From Paludibacter sp. (lineage in GTDB: Bacteria > Bacteroidota > Bacteroidia > Bacteroidales > Paludibacteraceae): 64,000 nt of DNA. Positions within the stretch are counted from its first letter, which is position 1. Every line of letters begins with the position of its first letter. Under the pieces are notes generated by a model that was not told where the DNA came from, did not search any database, and saw only the letters and a list, made by a program, of their open reading frames with translations. This document shows positions 1-7,697 of the stretch, piece after piece. The stretch lies in the NCBI GenBank assembly GCA_031292575.1, contig JARLGX010000024.1:1-64000 (forward strand), given 5' to 3'. Made by a program: the position numbers and the translations under genes.

Positions 1-48
1 CTTTAATATCTCGAGAATTTTCTCGTACTTTGTTAGGAAGTTGTTCAT
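1..48 (-). CDS. N-terminal fragment of an unidentified gene
   Basis: An ATG on the minus strand at 48-46 opens a frame of 16 codons (beginning MNNFLTKYEK) that runs off the left edge. It has the same orientation as cysD and could be the next gene after it, 140 bases downstream. CysN usually follows cysD, but these 16 residues do not look like a CysN start, and too little is visible to name the product. The start codon lies inside one arm of a 12-base inverted repeat. It may not be a gene at all. Confidence 0.35.
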   Translation of the reverse strand, partial: MNNFLTKYEKILEILK

Positions 49-107
49 GATATTTATGTGATTGGTAGTTAGATAAATATACGGATTTTATCCGACATGA
101 ACAACTT
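38..107. repeat. 12-base inverted repeat, arms 38-49 and 96-107
   Basis: AAGTTGTTCATG at 38-49 is matched exactly by its reverse complement CATGAACAACTT at 96-107, with 46 bases between. The left arm includes the presumed start codon of the leftmost partial gene. It lies downstream of cysD on the minus strand and has no T-tract in the right place for a terminator. A smaller hairpin (CGGAT/ATCCG, 82-94) sits inside the loop. It could be a local duplication or chance. Confidence 0.35.
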
Positions 108-188
108 TTTTTATTACTATTTTATAAATGCACTACGGGTTTTAATAATAAATACTAATATTTATTTTTCCCCTTTAGAGGTTAGTGG

Positions 189-1091
189 TCAAAAATATCC
201 CGCTTTTTTCCTGTCTTCCATGGCCGCTTCCGAACGTTTATCGTCCGATCGTCCACCACGCTCTGTAATTCGGGAACTTGCAATTTCTCCAATAATATCC
301 TCAAGTGATATTGCTGTAGAAAGTGTCAAACCGGTACAGGTGATATCGCCAATAGTACGACAGCGAACGCTTTTTAATTCTATTCGTTCCGATTCCCGAC
401 GGGGCATCTCAGGAAGTGCTGCATAAATAATTCCATCTCGTTCAAAAACTTCACGCTCGTGGGTATAATATAACGAAGGCAGTGGAATATTTTCCTGTAA
501 AATATATTGCCAAACATCCATTTCCGTCCAGTTACTGATAGGGAAAACCCGAAAATGCTCCCCCAATTGTTTTTTGCCGTTGAAAATATTCCAAAGTTCA
601 GGTCGTTGATTTTTCGGATCCCATTGTCCGTATTCATCACGGTGCGAGAAAAAACGTTCTTTTGCGCGAGCTTTTTCTTCATCACGTCTTGCACCCCCTA
701 GTGCAGCATCGAACTTGTTCTTATCTAAAGTATCAAGTAAAGTTACTGTCTGAAGTTTATTTCTACTGGCCGAAAATCCTTTTTCTTCCACCACTTTACC
801 TTCTGCTATCGACTCTTCTACTGAGCCAACAATTAATTGTGCACCAAGTAGTTTCACCAATTGATCGCGATACGTAATCGTTTCTTCAAAATTATGCCCC
901 GTATCGATATGCACAAACGGGAACGGAATGGCTGCAGGATAAAATGCTTTGTACGCAAGGTAGGCCATCACAATGGAATCTTTCCCCCCTGAAAACAGAA
1001 GTGCCGGTTTTTCGAACTGTGCCGCAACTTCGCGTAAAATAAATATAGATTCCGATTCCAGTTCTTTTAAATGTGTTAATTTGTAGCTCAT
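189..1091 (-). CDS. cysD: Sulfate adenylyltransferase subunit 2 (CysD)
   Basis: The protein has 300 residues, the usual CysD length. CysD is the catalytic small subunit of ATP sulfurylase, making adenylyl sulfate from ATP and sulfate in the cytoplasm together with the GTPase CysN. The PP-loop SGGKDS is at residues 34-39, and the family's C-terminal ending DRKKAGYF is present. It is the last gene of the minus-strand siroheme/sulfur operon, 17 bases after hemL. No cysN is seen in the 188 bases that remain of the window on its downstream side, which is unusual because the pair is normally adjacent; cysN may lie further left or elsewhere. The family assignment is secure. Confidence 0.95.
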   Translation of the reverse strand: MSYKLTHLKELESESIFILREVAAQFEKPALLFSGGKDSIVMAYLAYKAFYPAAIPFPFVHIDTGHNFEETITYRDQLVKLLGAQLIVGSVEESIAEGKVVEEKGFSASRNKLQTVTLLDTLDKNKFDAALGGARRDEEKARAKERFFSHRDEYGQWDPKNQRPELWNIFNGKKQLGEHFRVFPISNWTEMDVWQYILQENIPLPSLYYTHEREVFERDGIIYAALPEMPRRESERIELKSVRCRTIGDITCTGLTLSTAISLEDIIGEIASSRITERGGRSDDKRSEAAMEDRKKAGYF

Positions 1092-1108
1092 GTTAATGTT
1101 TTATTTCG

Positions 1109-2389
1109 TTATGATTCTTGGCTTAAAGCCTTTTCTACTGACTTTAATACTTGTTCCAAATGTGCTTCGGTATGTGTCACCGACATAAAATTGGCTTCGA
1201 AAGGTGATGGCGAAAAATAAACTCCCTGTTCCAATAATTTTCGGTAGAAAACTGAAAACCTGTTCAAATCGCTTTGCTTTACATCTTCGTAATTCGTAAG
1301 TTCTTTCTCCGAAAAGAATAGCGTGAACATTGATCCTATTTGTTGGATAATAATTCCTTTTCCCTTAGTTATTTCGCGAAGCCGAGCAACAAAAATTGAA
1401 GTTTTCCTTTCTAAATCCTGATAAAAATCCGAAGTTGAAAGCAATTTTAAAGTTTGTAACCCAGCCGACATTGCCACCGGATTTCCGGATAAAGTTCCAG
1501 CCTGATATACAGGCCCATCGGGTGCAAGCTGATCCATTATATCTCGTTTGCCACCAAATGCTGCTGCAGGAAAACCTCCACCTACAATTTTTCCAATCGT
1601 TGTCAAATCGGGGATAATGCCAAGTCGCTCCTGCGCTCCACCAATTCCAAGTCGGAAGCCAGAAATCACTTCATCAAATATGAGCAAAGCACCATATTGC
1701 AATGTAATTTCTCTTAATCCTTCCAGAAATCCAGCTTGCGGAAGTACAACGCCCATGTTAGCCGGGACGGGTTCTAAAATGATCGCAGCAATTGACTTTC
1801 CATATTCAAAAAAAATCTTTTTTACCGAATCCAAATCGTTGAATGGCAAACTAATCGTCAGTTGTGTAAACTCTTCCGGTACACCTGCCGAAGAAGATTG
1901 TTTGAGTTGTGCCACACCCGAGCCGGCTGCCACAAGCAACGAATCGCTATGACCATGGTAGCAACCATCAAACTTTACAATAATCTTCCTGTTTGTATAT
2001 CCACGCGCCAGTCTTATGGCACTCATTACTGCCTCTGTTCCTGAGCTTACAAACCTTACTTTTTCAATCGAAGGAACGGATTTTACTACTAATTCAGCCA
2101 ATTCGGTTTCGACTTCTGTCGGAATTCCGAAACTACTGCCATGTGAAATAGCTTTTATGGCAGCTGCTTTTACTTTTTCATTGCCATGACCAAGAATAAA
2201 AACTCCCCAAGACAAACAAAAATCGATAAAATTATTTCCATCCACATCGGTGAACATATCACGTTCGGCATGTTGAATAAAAATGGGTGAAGCTCCCACA
2301 CTTTTAAGGGCACGCACCGGGCTGTTCACACCTCCCGGAATTACATTTACTGCTTCTCTATAAGCCTTTTCTGACAAAATCCTTTGCAT
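1109..2389 (-). CDS. hemL: Glutamate-1-semialdehyde 2,1-aminomutase (HemL)
   Basis: This 426-residue PLP enzyme converts glutamate-1-semialdehyde to 5-aminolevulinate, the second step of the C5 route to tetrapyrroles. The substrate end SPVRA (23-27), the PLP-phosphate segment SSGTEA (115-120), GCYHGHSD (142-149) and the Schiff-base lysine in TTIGKIVGGG (K267) are all present. The length is normal. Its start overlaps the end of hemB by 32 bases, which indicates translational coupling. It takes the product of HemA, encoded in the same operon, and feeds HemB. There is no sign of damage. Confidence 0.96.
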   Translation of the reverse strand: MQRILSEKAYREAVNVIPGGVNSPVRALKSVGASPIFIQHAERDMFTDVDGNNFIDFCLSWGVFILGHGNEKVKAAAIKAISHGSSFGIPTEVETELAELVVKSVPSIEKVRFVSSGTEAVMSAIRLARGYTNRKIIVKFDGCYHGHSDSLLVAAGSGVAQLKQSSSAGVPEEFTQLTISLPFNDLDSVKKIFFEYGKSIAAIILEPVPANMGVVLPQAGFLEGLREITLQYGALLIFDEVISGFRLGIGGAQERLGIIPDLTTIGKIVGGGFPAAAFGGKRDIMDQLAPDGPVYQAGTLSGNPVAMSAGLQTLKLLSTSDFYQDLERKTSIFVARLREITKGKGIIIQQIGSMFTLFFSEKELTNYEDVKQSDLNRFSVFYRKLLEQGVYFSPSPFEANFMSVTHTEAHLEQVLKSVEKALSQES

Positions 2390-3323
2390 AATACGTAATT
2401 ATAAAGTTTGCTCCTGCTCTTTTAATTGCTGTAAGTGATTCTAAAAATGCTAATTCTTCGTTCAATAAATTTGCTGCAGCCGCTGCTTTTATCATGGCAA
2501 ATTCACCCGAAACCTGATAAGCTGCTAACGGAACTTCCGGAAATGTCACACTTGCCCGCTGAATAATATCCAGATAGGCCAGAGCCGGTTTAACCATTAT
2601 CCAATCGGCTCCTTCTTCTATGTCAGCTGCAATTTCTTCCAATCCCTGATGTTTCGTACGATAATCCATCTGATAGCTTTTTCGGTCTCCAAAACTTGGG
2701 GCAGAACCGGCTGCATCCCTAAACGGACCATAAAAGTTAGAAGAATATTTTGCAGAATAGGCCAACACTTTGGCAGTTTGGTTGTTGGCTTTCAATATAT
2801 TCTTTAATGCCTCGATTTGTCCATCCATCATGGCAGACGGTGCAACAAAATCTGCACCCGCCTGAGCATGAACCAAGGCAATTTTTGCCAACAACGGCAA
2901 AGTGCTGTCATTGTCTATCACTTGTCCCTGAAGCAATCCACAATGACCGTGTGAGGTATATTCGCACAAACAAACGTCAGTAAAAATAATAATTTGCGGG
3001 AATTGCTTTTTTATTTGCCTTACTGCTCTGCAAACCAATGAATCAGGTTCGTAGCCTGCCGATCCTACTTCATCCTTCAAGTCGTTTTCAATCACACCGA
3101 AAAGCAGTATTTTATCAATTCCCAATGCAATCGTTTCTTCCAAATCAATCAAAAGTTGATCGATTGAGAAACGTGAAATGCCTTTCAACGAATGAATGGG
3201 TTGAATTTCATTTTCGCCATCCACAATAAAATATGGATAAATAAAATCACTTGCTTTTACCTGTACATCTGCATATTTGTCTCGCGTTGCAGCATCTGTT
3301 CTAAATTGTCTGAATCTTTTCAT
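2358..3323 (-). CDS. hemB: Porphobilinogen synthase (HemB)
   Basis: The 321-residue enzyme condenses two 5-aminolevulinate molecules to porphobilinogen. The two active-site lysines are visible: K192 in YSAKYSSNFYGPFRDA and the Schiff-base K245 in WIMVKPALAYLD. C118, C120 and C128 in DVCLCEYTSHGHCG form the cysteine triad of the zinc-dependent class. The start overlaps the end of the HemC-CobA-HemD gene by 23 bases, and the end overlaps hemL by 32 bases, so it is embedded in the operon. Full length, confident call. Confidence 0.96.
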   Translation of the reverse strand: MKRFRQFRTDAATRDKYADVQVKASDFIYPYFIVDGENEIQPIHSLKGISRFSIDQLLIDLEETIALGIDKILLFGVIENDLKDEVGSAGYEPDSLVCRAVRQIKKQFPQIIIFTDVCLCEYTSHGHCGLLQGQVIDNDSTLPLLAKIALVHAQAGADFVAPSAMMDGQIEALKNILKANNQTAKVLAYSAKYSSNFYGPFRDAAGSAPSFGDRKSYQMDYRTKHQGLEEIAADIEEGADWIMVKPALAYLDIIQRASVTFPEVPLAAYQVSGEFAMIKAAAAANLLNEELAFLESLTAIKRAGANFIITYYAKDFVRKGL

Positions 3324-5322
3324 CTTTTAATTTTTTGTTAGAAATAGGGATATTAGAATAATGATTTATTCGTTCCTGAGTGACTTTGCCTCTGGCTATT
3401 AGTTCTTTATTTTCGGGTAATTCACCATATAGTTTTACAAAATTGTCAACACACGATGGCGAAGCGAAAATAATTCCGGTGTAAGGAGTGAGATCCAGTT
3501 GCTTCAGATTTCCCGGCATTCGGTTACGATAACTTATCAATGATTTGACTTCCCAACCCAAATCGGTTAGACCTTGTGGAATTATTGGCAAAGCCAGTTC
3601 CGAGCGAGGAATTAAAATTTTGCCAGGATTTCCGGTAAGATTTTTAATACTTTCAATTACGCCAAAAGATGAATCATCGGCTGGCTGTAAATCAGGAATC
3701 AGCCCTTTATTGTGTAATGCTTTGGTGGTTGTTATTCCAATGGAAGCTATTTTTATTCCTCCTAAAATTCGGGAATCTTTTGCTTGTTGATTAAGCACTT
3801 CAAAGAAATATTTTACAGCATACCTACTTGTAAAAAGAATCCAATCATAATTTTCCATTCGATTTATTTCGAATTTGATTTCGGTTTTATCTTCAAGTTC
3901 AGCAAGTTCAATGAGCGGTTGATTGATAATTTTGCCATTCAATTTAGAATTTGTAATTTCACTTCCTGTGTACAAATACAAAGGCTGTTTAATCGTTCTT
4001 TCTGATTTGTGGCGAAACCTCACAACATCCCCAATTATGCTTATTATTGGTGTTGGAAAAGGATTTGTCTCCCTGCTCAACGATTCCAGTGTATGGAAAA
4101 ATTCCTGTTGATCGGACGTAGAAACTTTTGAAACCAGCAATACTGGAGTTTCAGGATTTCGACCTTCGGCAATTGCCTTAGCAGCAATTTGCGGTATATT
4201 ATAACCTGCCATATAACAAACCACCGTATCGGCATCAGGGAGTTTTATTTCTGCCGCCTGACCAGAAACAAAAGCCACAGAAGAGGCTATTCCCCGATGT
4301 GTAAGTGGAATCTGTGTGATTGAAGCCAAGGCTAAAGCCGTAGTAATACCCGGGATAACAGACACTTCCACAAAGTTACTTTTCAGGTATTCAACTTCCT
4401 CGCCGCCATGCGCAAATATCATTGGGTCGCCCCCTTTCAGCCGAATCACATTTTTTCCTGATTTTGCTTCATCAAGTAACATGCGATTTATTTCAGCTTG
4501 TTCAGCACTATGCTGTCCTTTACGTTTACCAACATAAATCAATTTTGCATTGTATTTTTGTAAAAAATCTTTGTCCAATAAATCATCATAGAAAATAGTA
4601 TCAGCCTGCGAAATAGCTTTTTCACCACCAATTGTCAGCAAATCGGGCGAACCGGGGCCAAAACCAACCAGTATTACTTTTCCATACGTTTTTCGAACAT
4701 CATTTACACTGAACATCTCTTTTAAATCGGTTCTGTCTGATGCAGCAACCACTGCCAGTAAACCTTGTAAAGGTTGTGTTTCAAAAGGCAAAACTTCAGC
4801 AATAAGATTTTCAAGATTCAGGCGTTTTAAGGCGCAGGTTGCTACAATCAAGGCATCAATAAATCCTGATTCAACCTGACTAATCCGCTCTTCAATTGTT
4901 CCACGTATACTTACAATCTGTAAATCAGAACGCATAGCCAATAATTCTCTTTTTCGTGTTGGAGAGCTTGTTCCAATTTTCGAACCGGTCGACAATTCAG
5001 CTAAAGTTCGATTATTTTTACTCACTAACGAATCTGTTTGATCAAATTCTTTAAGCAATGAAATTACTTCCAACCCTTCCGGCAACGGATAAGGCAAATC
5101 TTTGGCAGAATGAACAGCAACATCAGCCTTTCCACTTAAAATCGCATCATCGAGTTCACGGGTAAAAATATCTGCCGGTGGATTTTCCAACAATGAAATA
5201 TCCTTCCGTTTATCACCAAAAGAAGCAACAGTTACTAACTCGTACTCCAATTGTGGAAAAAGCGAAAAACATTCTCCTACCTGTAACAAAGCCAGTTTAC
5301 TATTTCTACTTATTACTTTCAT
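3301..5322 (-). CDS. HemC-CobA-HemD triple fusion making precorrin-2 from porphobilinogen
   Basis: One 673-residue frame joins three enzymes. Residues 1 to about 210 are hydroxymethylbilane synthase (HemC): SRNSKLALLQ, the catalytic aspartate in HSAKDLPYPLP (71-81), TSSPTRKREL and RGTIEERI. Residues 214 to about 445 are uroporphyrinogen-III C-methyltransferase (CobA/SUMT): VGFGPGSPDLLT (219-230) and RLKGGDPMIFAHGGEE (294-309). Residues from about 446 to 655 resemble uroporphyrinogen-III synthase (HemD): WILFTSRYAV and IIFASPSCVDNF. The HemC part stops about 100 residues short of the family length and lacks the third domain with the dipyrromethane-cofactor cysteine; its only cysteines are C18 and C163. 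The product, precorrin-2, is the substrate of CysG-N encoded upstream. The fusion is seen directly; full HemC activity is not assured. Confidence 0.9.
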   Translation of the reverse strand: MKVISRNSKLALLQVGECFSLFPQLEYELVTVASFGDKRKDISLLENPPADIFTRELDDAILSGKADVAVHSAKDLPYPLPEGLEVISLLKEFDQTDSLVSKNNRTLAELSTGSKIGTSSPTRKRELLAMRSDLQIVSIRGTIEERISQVESGFIDALIVATCALKRLNLENLIAEVLPFETQPLQGLLAVVAASDRTDLKEMFSVNDVRKTYGKVILVGFGPGSPDLLTIGGEKAISQADTIFYDDLLDKDFLQKYNAKLIYVGKRKGQHSAEQAEINRMLLDEAKSGKNVIRLKGGDPMIFAHGGEEVEYLKSNFVEVSVIPGITTALALASITQIPLTHRGIASSVAFVSGQAAEIKLPDADTVVCYMAGYNIPQIAAKAIAEGRNPETPVLLVSKVSTSDQQEFFHTLESLSRETNPFPTPIISIIGDVVRFRHKSERTIKQPLYLYTGSEITNSKLNGKIINQPLIELAELEDKTEIKFEINRMENYDWILFTSRYAVKYFFEVLNQQAKDSRILGGIKIASIGITTTKALHNKGLIPDLQPADDSSFGVIESIKNLTGNPGKILIPRSELALPIIPQGLTDLGWEVKSLISYRNRMPGNLKQLDLTPYTGIIFASPSCVDNFVKLYGELPENKELIARGKVTQERINHYSNIPISNKKLKDEKIQTI

Positions 5323-5351
5323 GACTAATTCCCTTTTTACTATTTAATTTC

Positions 5352-5879
5352 TTAACCAAGAATTTTCAAAATTTCCAATCCTTCATTCCATTCACCATAG
5401 CCCGATAAATTATTAATATGACCTGCATTACCAATGTTAACAAAATCACTTCCCCAAGCTTCTGCATATTGCTTTGCTCTGTCTATTGAAGCCCAGGGAT
5501 CGTTTGTACTGGCGACTAAAATCGATTTGAAGTTTAATTTCGCTGTAGGCAATCTCTCGAACAACTTTTTATTCAGATGATTTTCCAGAACATTTATATC
5601 TGGAGGTGCAACAAGCATGGCTCCTTTTATTTTTCGTTTATACTTGTTTGCCCATTCGGCAACAGTCAGACAACCCAAACTATGAGCAACTAAAACAAGC
5701 GTTTCCGAGTCAAATTCTGCTATTGCATTATCCAGTTCTTCAACCCATTCGCTTATCAAAGGCGAATCCCAATCCTTTTGGGTAACACGTCTGAAATTTT
5801 CCTGTGTATTTTCAAAGTATGTTTGCCAATGACCTGTTCCTGAACCTCCAAGTCCGGGAACAATAAAATAATTTGTCAT
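5352..5879 (-). CDS. RBBP9/YdeN-family serine hydrolase
   Basis: A small alpha/beta hydrolase of 175 residues. The nucleophile serine lies in VAHSLGC, the acid is probably in STNDPWAS, and the histidine is in NAGHINNLSGYGEW; the N-terminus VPGLGGSGTGHW is typical of the RBBP9/YdeN group. The frame is open further upstream, but the ATG at 5879 is preferred because it overlaps the hemA stop (ATGA) and the homology begins there. It lies between hemA and the HemC fusion, with 29 bases to the latter. Its substrate is unknown, and no step of siroheme synthesis calls for such an enzyme. Confidence 0.85.
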   Translation of the reverse strand: MTNYFIVPGLGGSGTGHWQTYFENTQENFRRVTQKDWDSPLISEWVEELDNAIAEFDSETLVLVAHSLGCLTVAEWANKYKRKIKGAMLVAPPDINVLENHLNKKLFERLPTAKLNFKSILVASTNDPWASIDRAKQYAEAWGSDFVNIGNAGHINNLSGYGEWNEGLEILKILG

Positions 5880-6772
5880 GCTATAATTTTTGAAATGGAT
5901 ATATTTTTCATTAAAGAGCAAAACTTCAACACTTCTTCATCAATAATCTGCATGGCCAGTTCTACTTCCTTGTTTCGGGCATCTACATTTTCAATTACCC
6001 GACCTTTTATATCTTCCAGATTGTACAATGTTACGTTGGGTAAAAGACCAATACTTTCATCCACATCGCGCGGAAATGCAAGATCGAGAATCAGCAACTC
6101 CTTATCCGGTGAAATATGTTCGGGTTTCACGATTAAATGTGGAGCCGAAGTGGCACAAATCAACACATCGCTGAAGGAAAGGAACTCTGTTTTATCATCT
6201 AATCGAAATGAACTGCATCCGTATTTGTTTGCCAGTTCTTCAGCCTTGTCGTAACTCCTGTTACTCAGAAAAAGTGAGTAAGCACCTTTGGCATGCAGAA
6301 AGCGGATAATATCTTCATTCAATTTATTAGCTCCTATAATGGTAATTATTGAATTTTCCAACTCAATATTTTCACGGAGCAACAATTCAATCGTTGCCTG
6401 ACTATGTGACATTGCCCCCCGCGAAAGTGCTGATTCGGTGCGAACCCGTTTGCCAACACGAAGTGCCGTTTGAAAAAGTTTATGCAATGAAGTGGAAAGC
6501 TGATATTTTTCGGAAGCTTCAAGATAGGCTTTTTTTACCTGTCCCTGAATGGCAGTTTCTCCGATGAACGACGACTCCAACCCTGATACCAGACGAAAAA
6601 GATAGCGGACAACTTCTTCACTTACATCCCCGAAACCTGAATATTGTTCGATTCGATTGCATGTTTGCAACAATATCTGAGGTTCGTTTTCAGCAGAGAG
6701 AATCGAACGCAAAAATGTTTCTCGCTCTCTCAGAGAAAATTGTTTAAAGTTGACGGATTTGTATGTGACCAT
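5876..6772 (-). CDS. hemA: Glutamyl-tRNA reductase (HemA), short form
   Basis: The enzyme reduces glutamyl-tRNA(Glu) to glutamate-1-semialdehyde with NADPH, the entry step of the C5 pathway. The catalytic cysteine is C38 in TCNRIEQY, followed by LVSGLESSFIGETAIQGQVK and ALRVGKRVRTES, all recognisable. Only 298 residues are present where about 420 are usual: the frame ends just after the NADPH domain, so the spinal helix end and C-terminal dimerisation domain are missing. The nucleotide-binding loop reads GANKLN rather than GAGEMG, and the histidine normally before the L-x-RV segment appears to be tyrosine (Y57). The start overlaps the end of the CysG-N gene by 29 bases. The stop overlaps the next start, so truncation by a recent frameshift is unlikely. 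Confidence 0.88.
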   Translation of the reverse strand: MVTYKSVNFKQFSLRERETFLRSILSAENEPQILLQTCNRIEQYSGFGDVSEEVVRYLFRLVSGLESSFIGETAIQGQVKKAYLEASEKYQLSTSLHKLFQTALRVGKRVRTESALSRGAMSHSQATIELLLRENIELENSIITIIGANKLNEDIIRFLHAKGAYSLFLSNRSYDKAEELANKYGCSSFRLDDKTEFLSFSDVLICATSAPHLIVKPEHISPDKELLILDLAFPRDVDESIGLLPNVTLYNLEDIKGRVIENVDARNKEVELAMQIIDEEVLKFCSLMKNISISKIIA

Positions 6773-7244
6773 TTTCGAATAATTCTTTAATTTGATTTCT
6801 AATATCTACAGACTGATAAACGTTTTGTGCATTAGAGCCAACAGATACAGTGATATTACCTTCCTTGTAAATTGCCGGTGAAACGAAATCGCAAAGCAAC
6901 GGAGCGTCACAAACGCTTGTCAGAATTCCACGTACAGCAGCATCTTTTTTTATTTGACTGTTTAAATCATGATTGTCTGTTACAACATATATCAGAAAAT
7001 ATCCATCCAAATCGGCAGCTTCATATTCCTTACGGAGTAAAGTAAATCCCAATTCTTCTATTTCTGGTGAAATTTCCGGAGCCACTACAGTTACATTGTC
7101 CACAAATCGCTTCATAATGGTGGCCTTGTGAGTTGCAATTTTTCCACCGCCAATCAACAGAATCTTTTTGCCGGTAACATTTAGCGAAACTGGAAAAAAT
7201 TGCAAATCTGCTTTTGACATTGGTTGATTCGTTAACTTGTTCAT
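6744..7244 (-). CDS. Precorrin-2 dehydrogenase / sirohydrochlorin ferrochelatase (CysG N-domain, MET8-like)
   Basis: A 166-residue protein like the N-terminal half of CysG. It would oxidise precorrin-2 to sirohydrochlorin with NAD and insert iron, giving siroheme. The NAD-binding stretch KKILLIGGGKIATHKA follows FFPVSLNVTG, and VVTDNHDLNSQI contains the conserved aspartate. The open frame extends to 7367 but homology begins near FFPVSL; the ATG at 7244 follows the previous gene's stop by 13 bases and is chosen. MSKADL eight codons later is an alternative. The methyltransferase half of CysG is supplied by the HemC-CobA-HemD fusion downstream. Confidence 0.9.
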   Translation of the reverse strand: MNKLTNQPMSKADLQFFPVSLNVTGKKILLIGGGKIATHKATIMKRFVDNVTVVAPEISPEIEELGFTLLRKEYEAADLDGYFLIYVVTDNHDLNSQIKKDAAVRGILTSVCDAPLLCDFVSPAIYKEGNITVSVGSNAQNVYQSVDIRNQIKELFENGHIQIRQL

Positions 7245-7257
7245 TTGTTTTCTAAAT

Positions 7258-7506
7258 TTAAATTTGATAGTCAATCGGTTTTTGTTCCACTTTTCCAAAT
7301 TTGATTTTGTTCCACATCCTTTCGTGGAGGAAATACAAAAACATTTTGGTGAATAACTCCACGCCACCTATTGAAAGAGCAAATTTGAAATTGCCGACGA
7401 TTAAAAAAGATATGAAAACTGTATCTATAGTACCAATCATTCTCCACGAAATAGCTTTAATTATACTTCTGTAGGGTTTCTCGTTTGTATATGTTTTTTT
7501 GCTCAT
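7258..7506 (-). CDS. DUF2061 family membrane protein
   Basis: This 82-residue protein matches the DUF2061 pattern: KPYRSIIKAISWRMIGTIDT, then FKFALSIGGVELFTKMFLYFLHERMWNKI. Two hydrophobic segments are visible (about 22-45 and 50-65), so it is probably an inner-membrane protein. It is the first gene of the minus-strand siroheme operon. From general knowledge the family often sits beside sulfate-assimilation genes in Bacteroidetes, which would fit a role linked to sulfur import, but no function is established. Confidence 0.85.
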   Translation of the reverse strand: MSKKTYTNEKPYRSIIKAISWRMIGTIDTVFISFLIVGNFKFALSIGGVELFTKMFLYFLHERMWNKIKFGKVEQKPIDYQI

Positions 7507-7542
7507 AGGTTTAATCCGTTTTCATTATAAAATTTGACTCTG

Positions 7543-7550
7543 CAAAATTC
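7543..7550 (-). promoter_or_regulatory. Possible -7 element for the siroheme operon
   Basis: On the minus strand this reads GAATTTTG, one mismatch from the Bacteroidetes -7 consensus TAnnTTTG, about 40 bases before the DUF2061 start. The -33 region is weak. Placement in the divergent gap with cysJ is reasonable, but the match is marginal. Confidence 0.3.
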
Positions 7551-7635
7551 AACAATTCAATTCGTTGATGAAATCCCATTGTTAAGTCATTTTCGCTACC
7601 TCTTTTATGGTATTCAATTTACAACAATAAGGGTA

Positions 7636-7666
7636 TTTCCAAACCATTGCCCTACTACTACCTTTG
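7636..7666 (+). promoter_or_regulatory. Probable cysJ promoter
   Basis: TACCTTTG at 7659-7666 matches the Bacteroidetes -7 consensus TAnnTTTG exactly. A weak -33 element (TTTC, 7636-7639) lies 19 bases upstream. Transcription would begin near 7671, giving a leader of about 27 bases before the ATG at 7698. This supports the shorter cysJ start, because the longer open frame would begin upstream of this promoter. Confidence 0.6.
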
Positions 7667-7697
7667 CCAGCAATATAATTCAAATCAATTTTGCAGG

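Noticed and set aside
1-48. Start of cysN
   Set aside because: The 16 visible residues do not resemble the CysN N-terminus, which has an early GTPase loop, and the 140-base gap to cysD is larger than usual.
97-426. Plus-strand open frame of 109 codons at the left edge
   Set aside because: It is antisense to the end of cysD over most of its length and shows no family features. Many similar frames antisense to real genes were ignored for the same reason.
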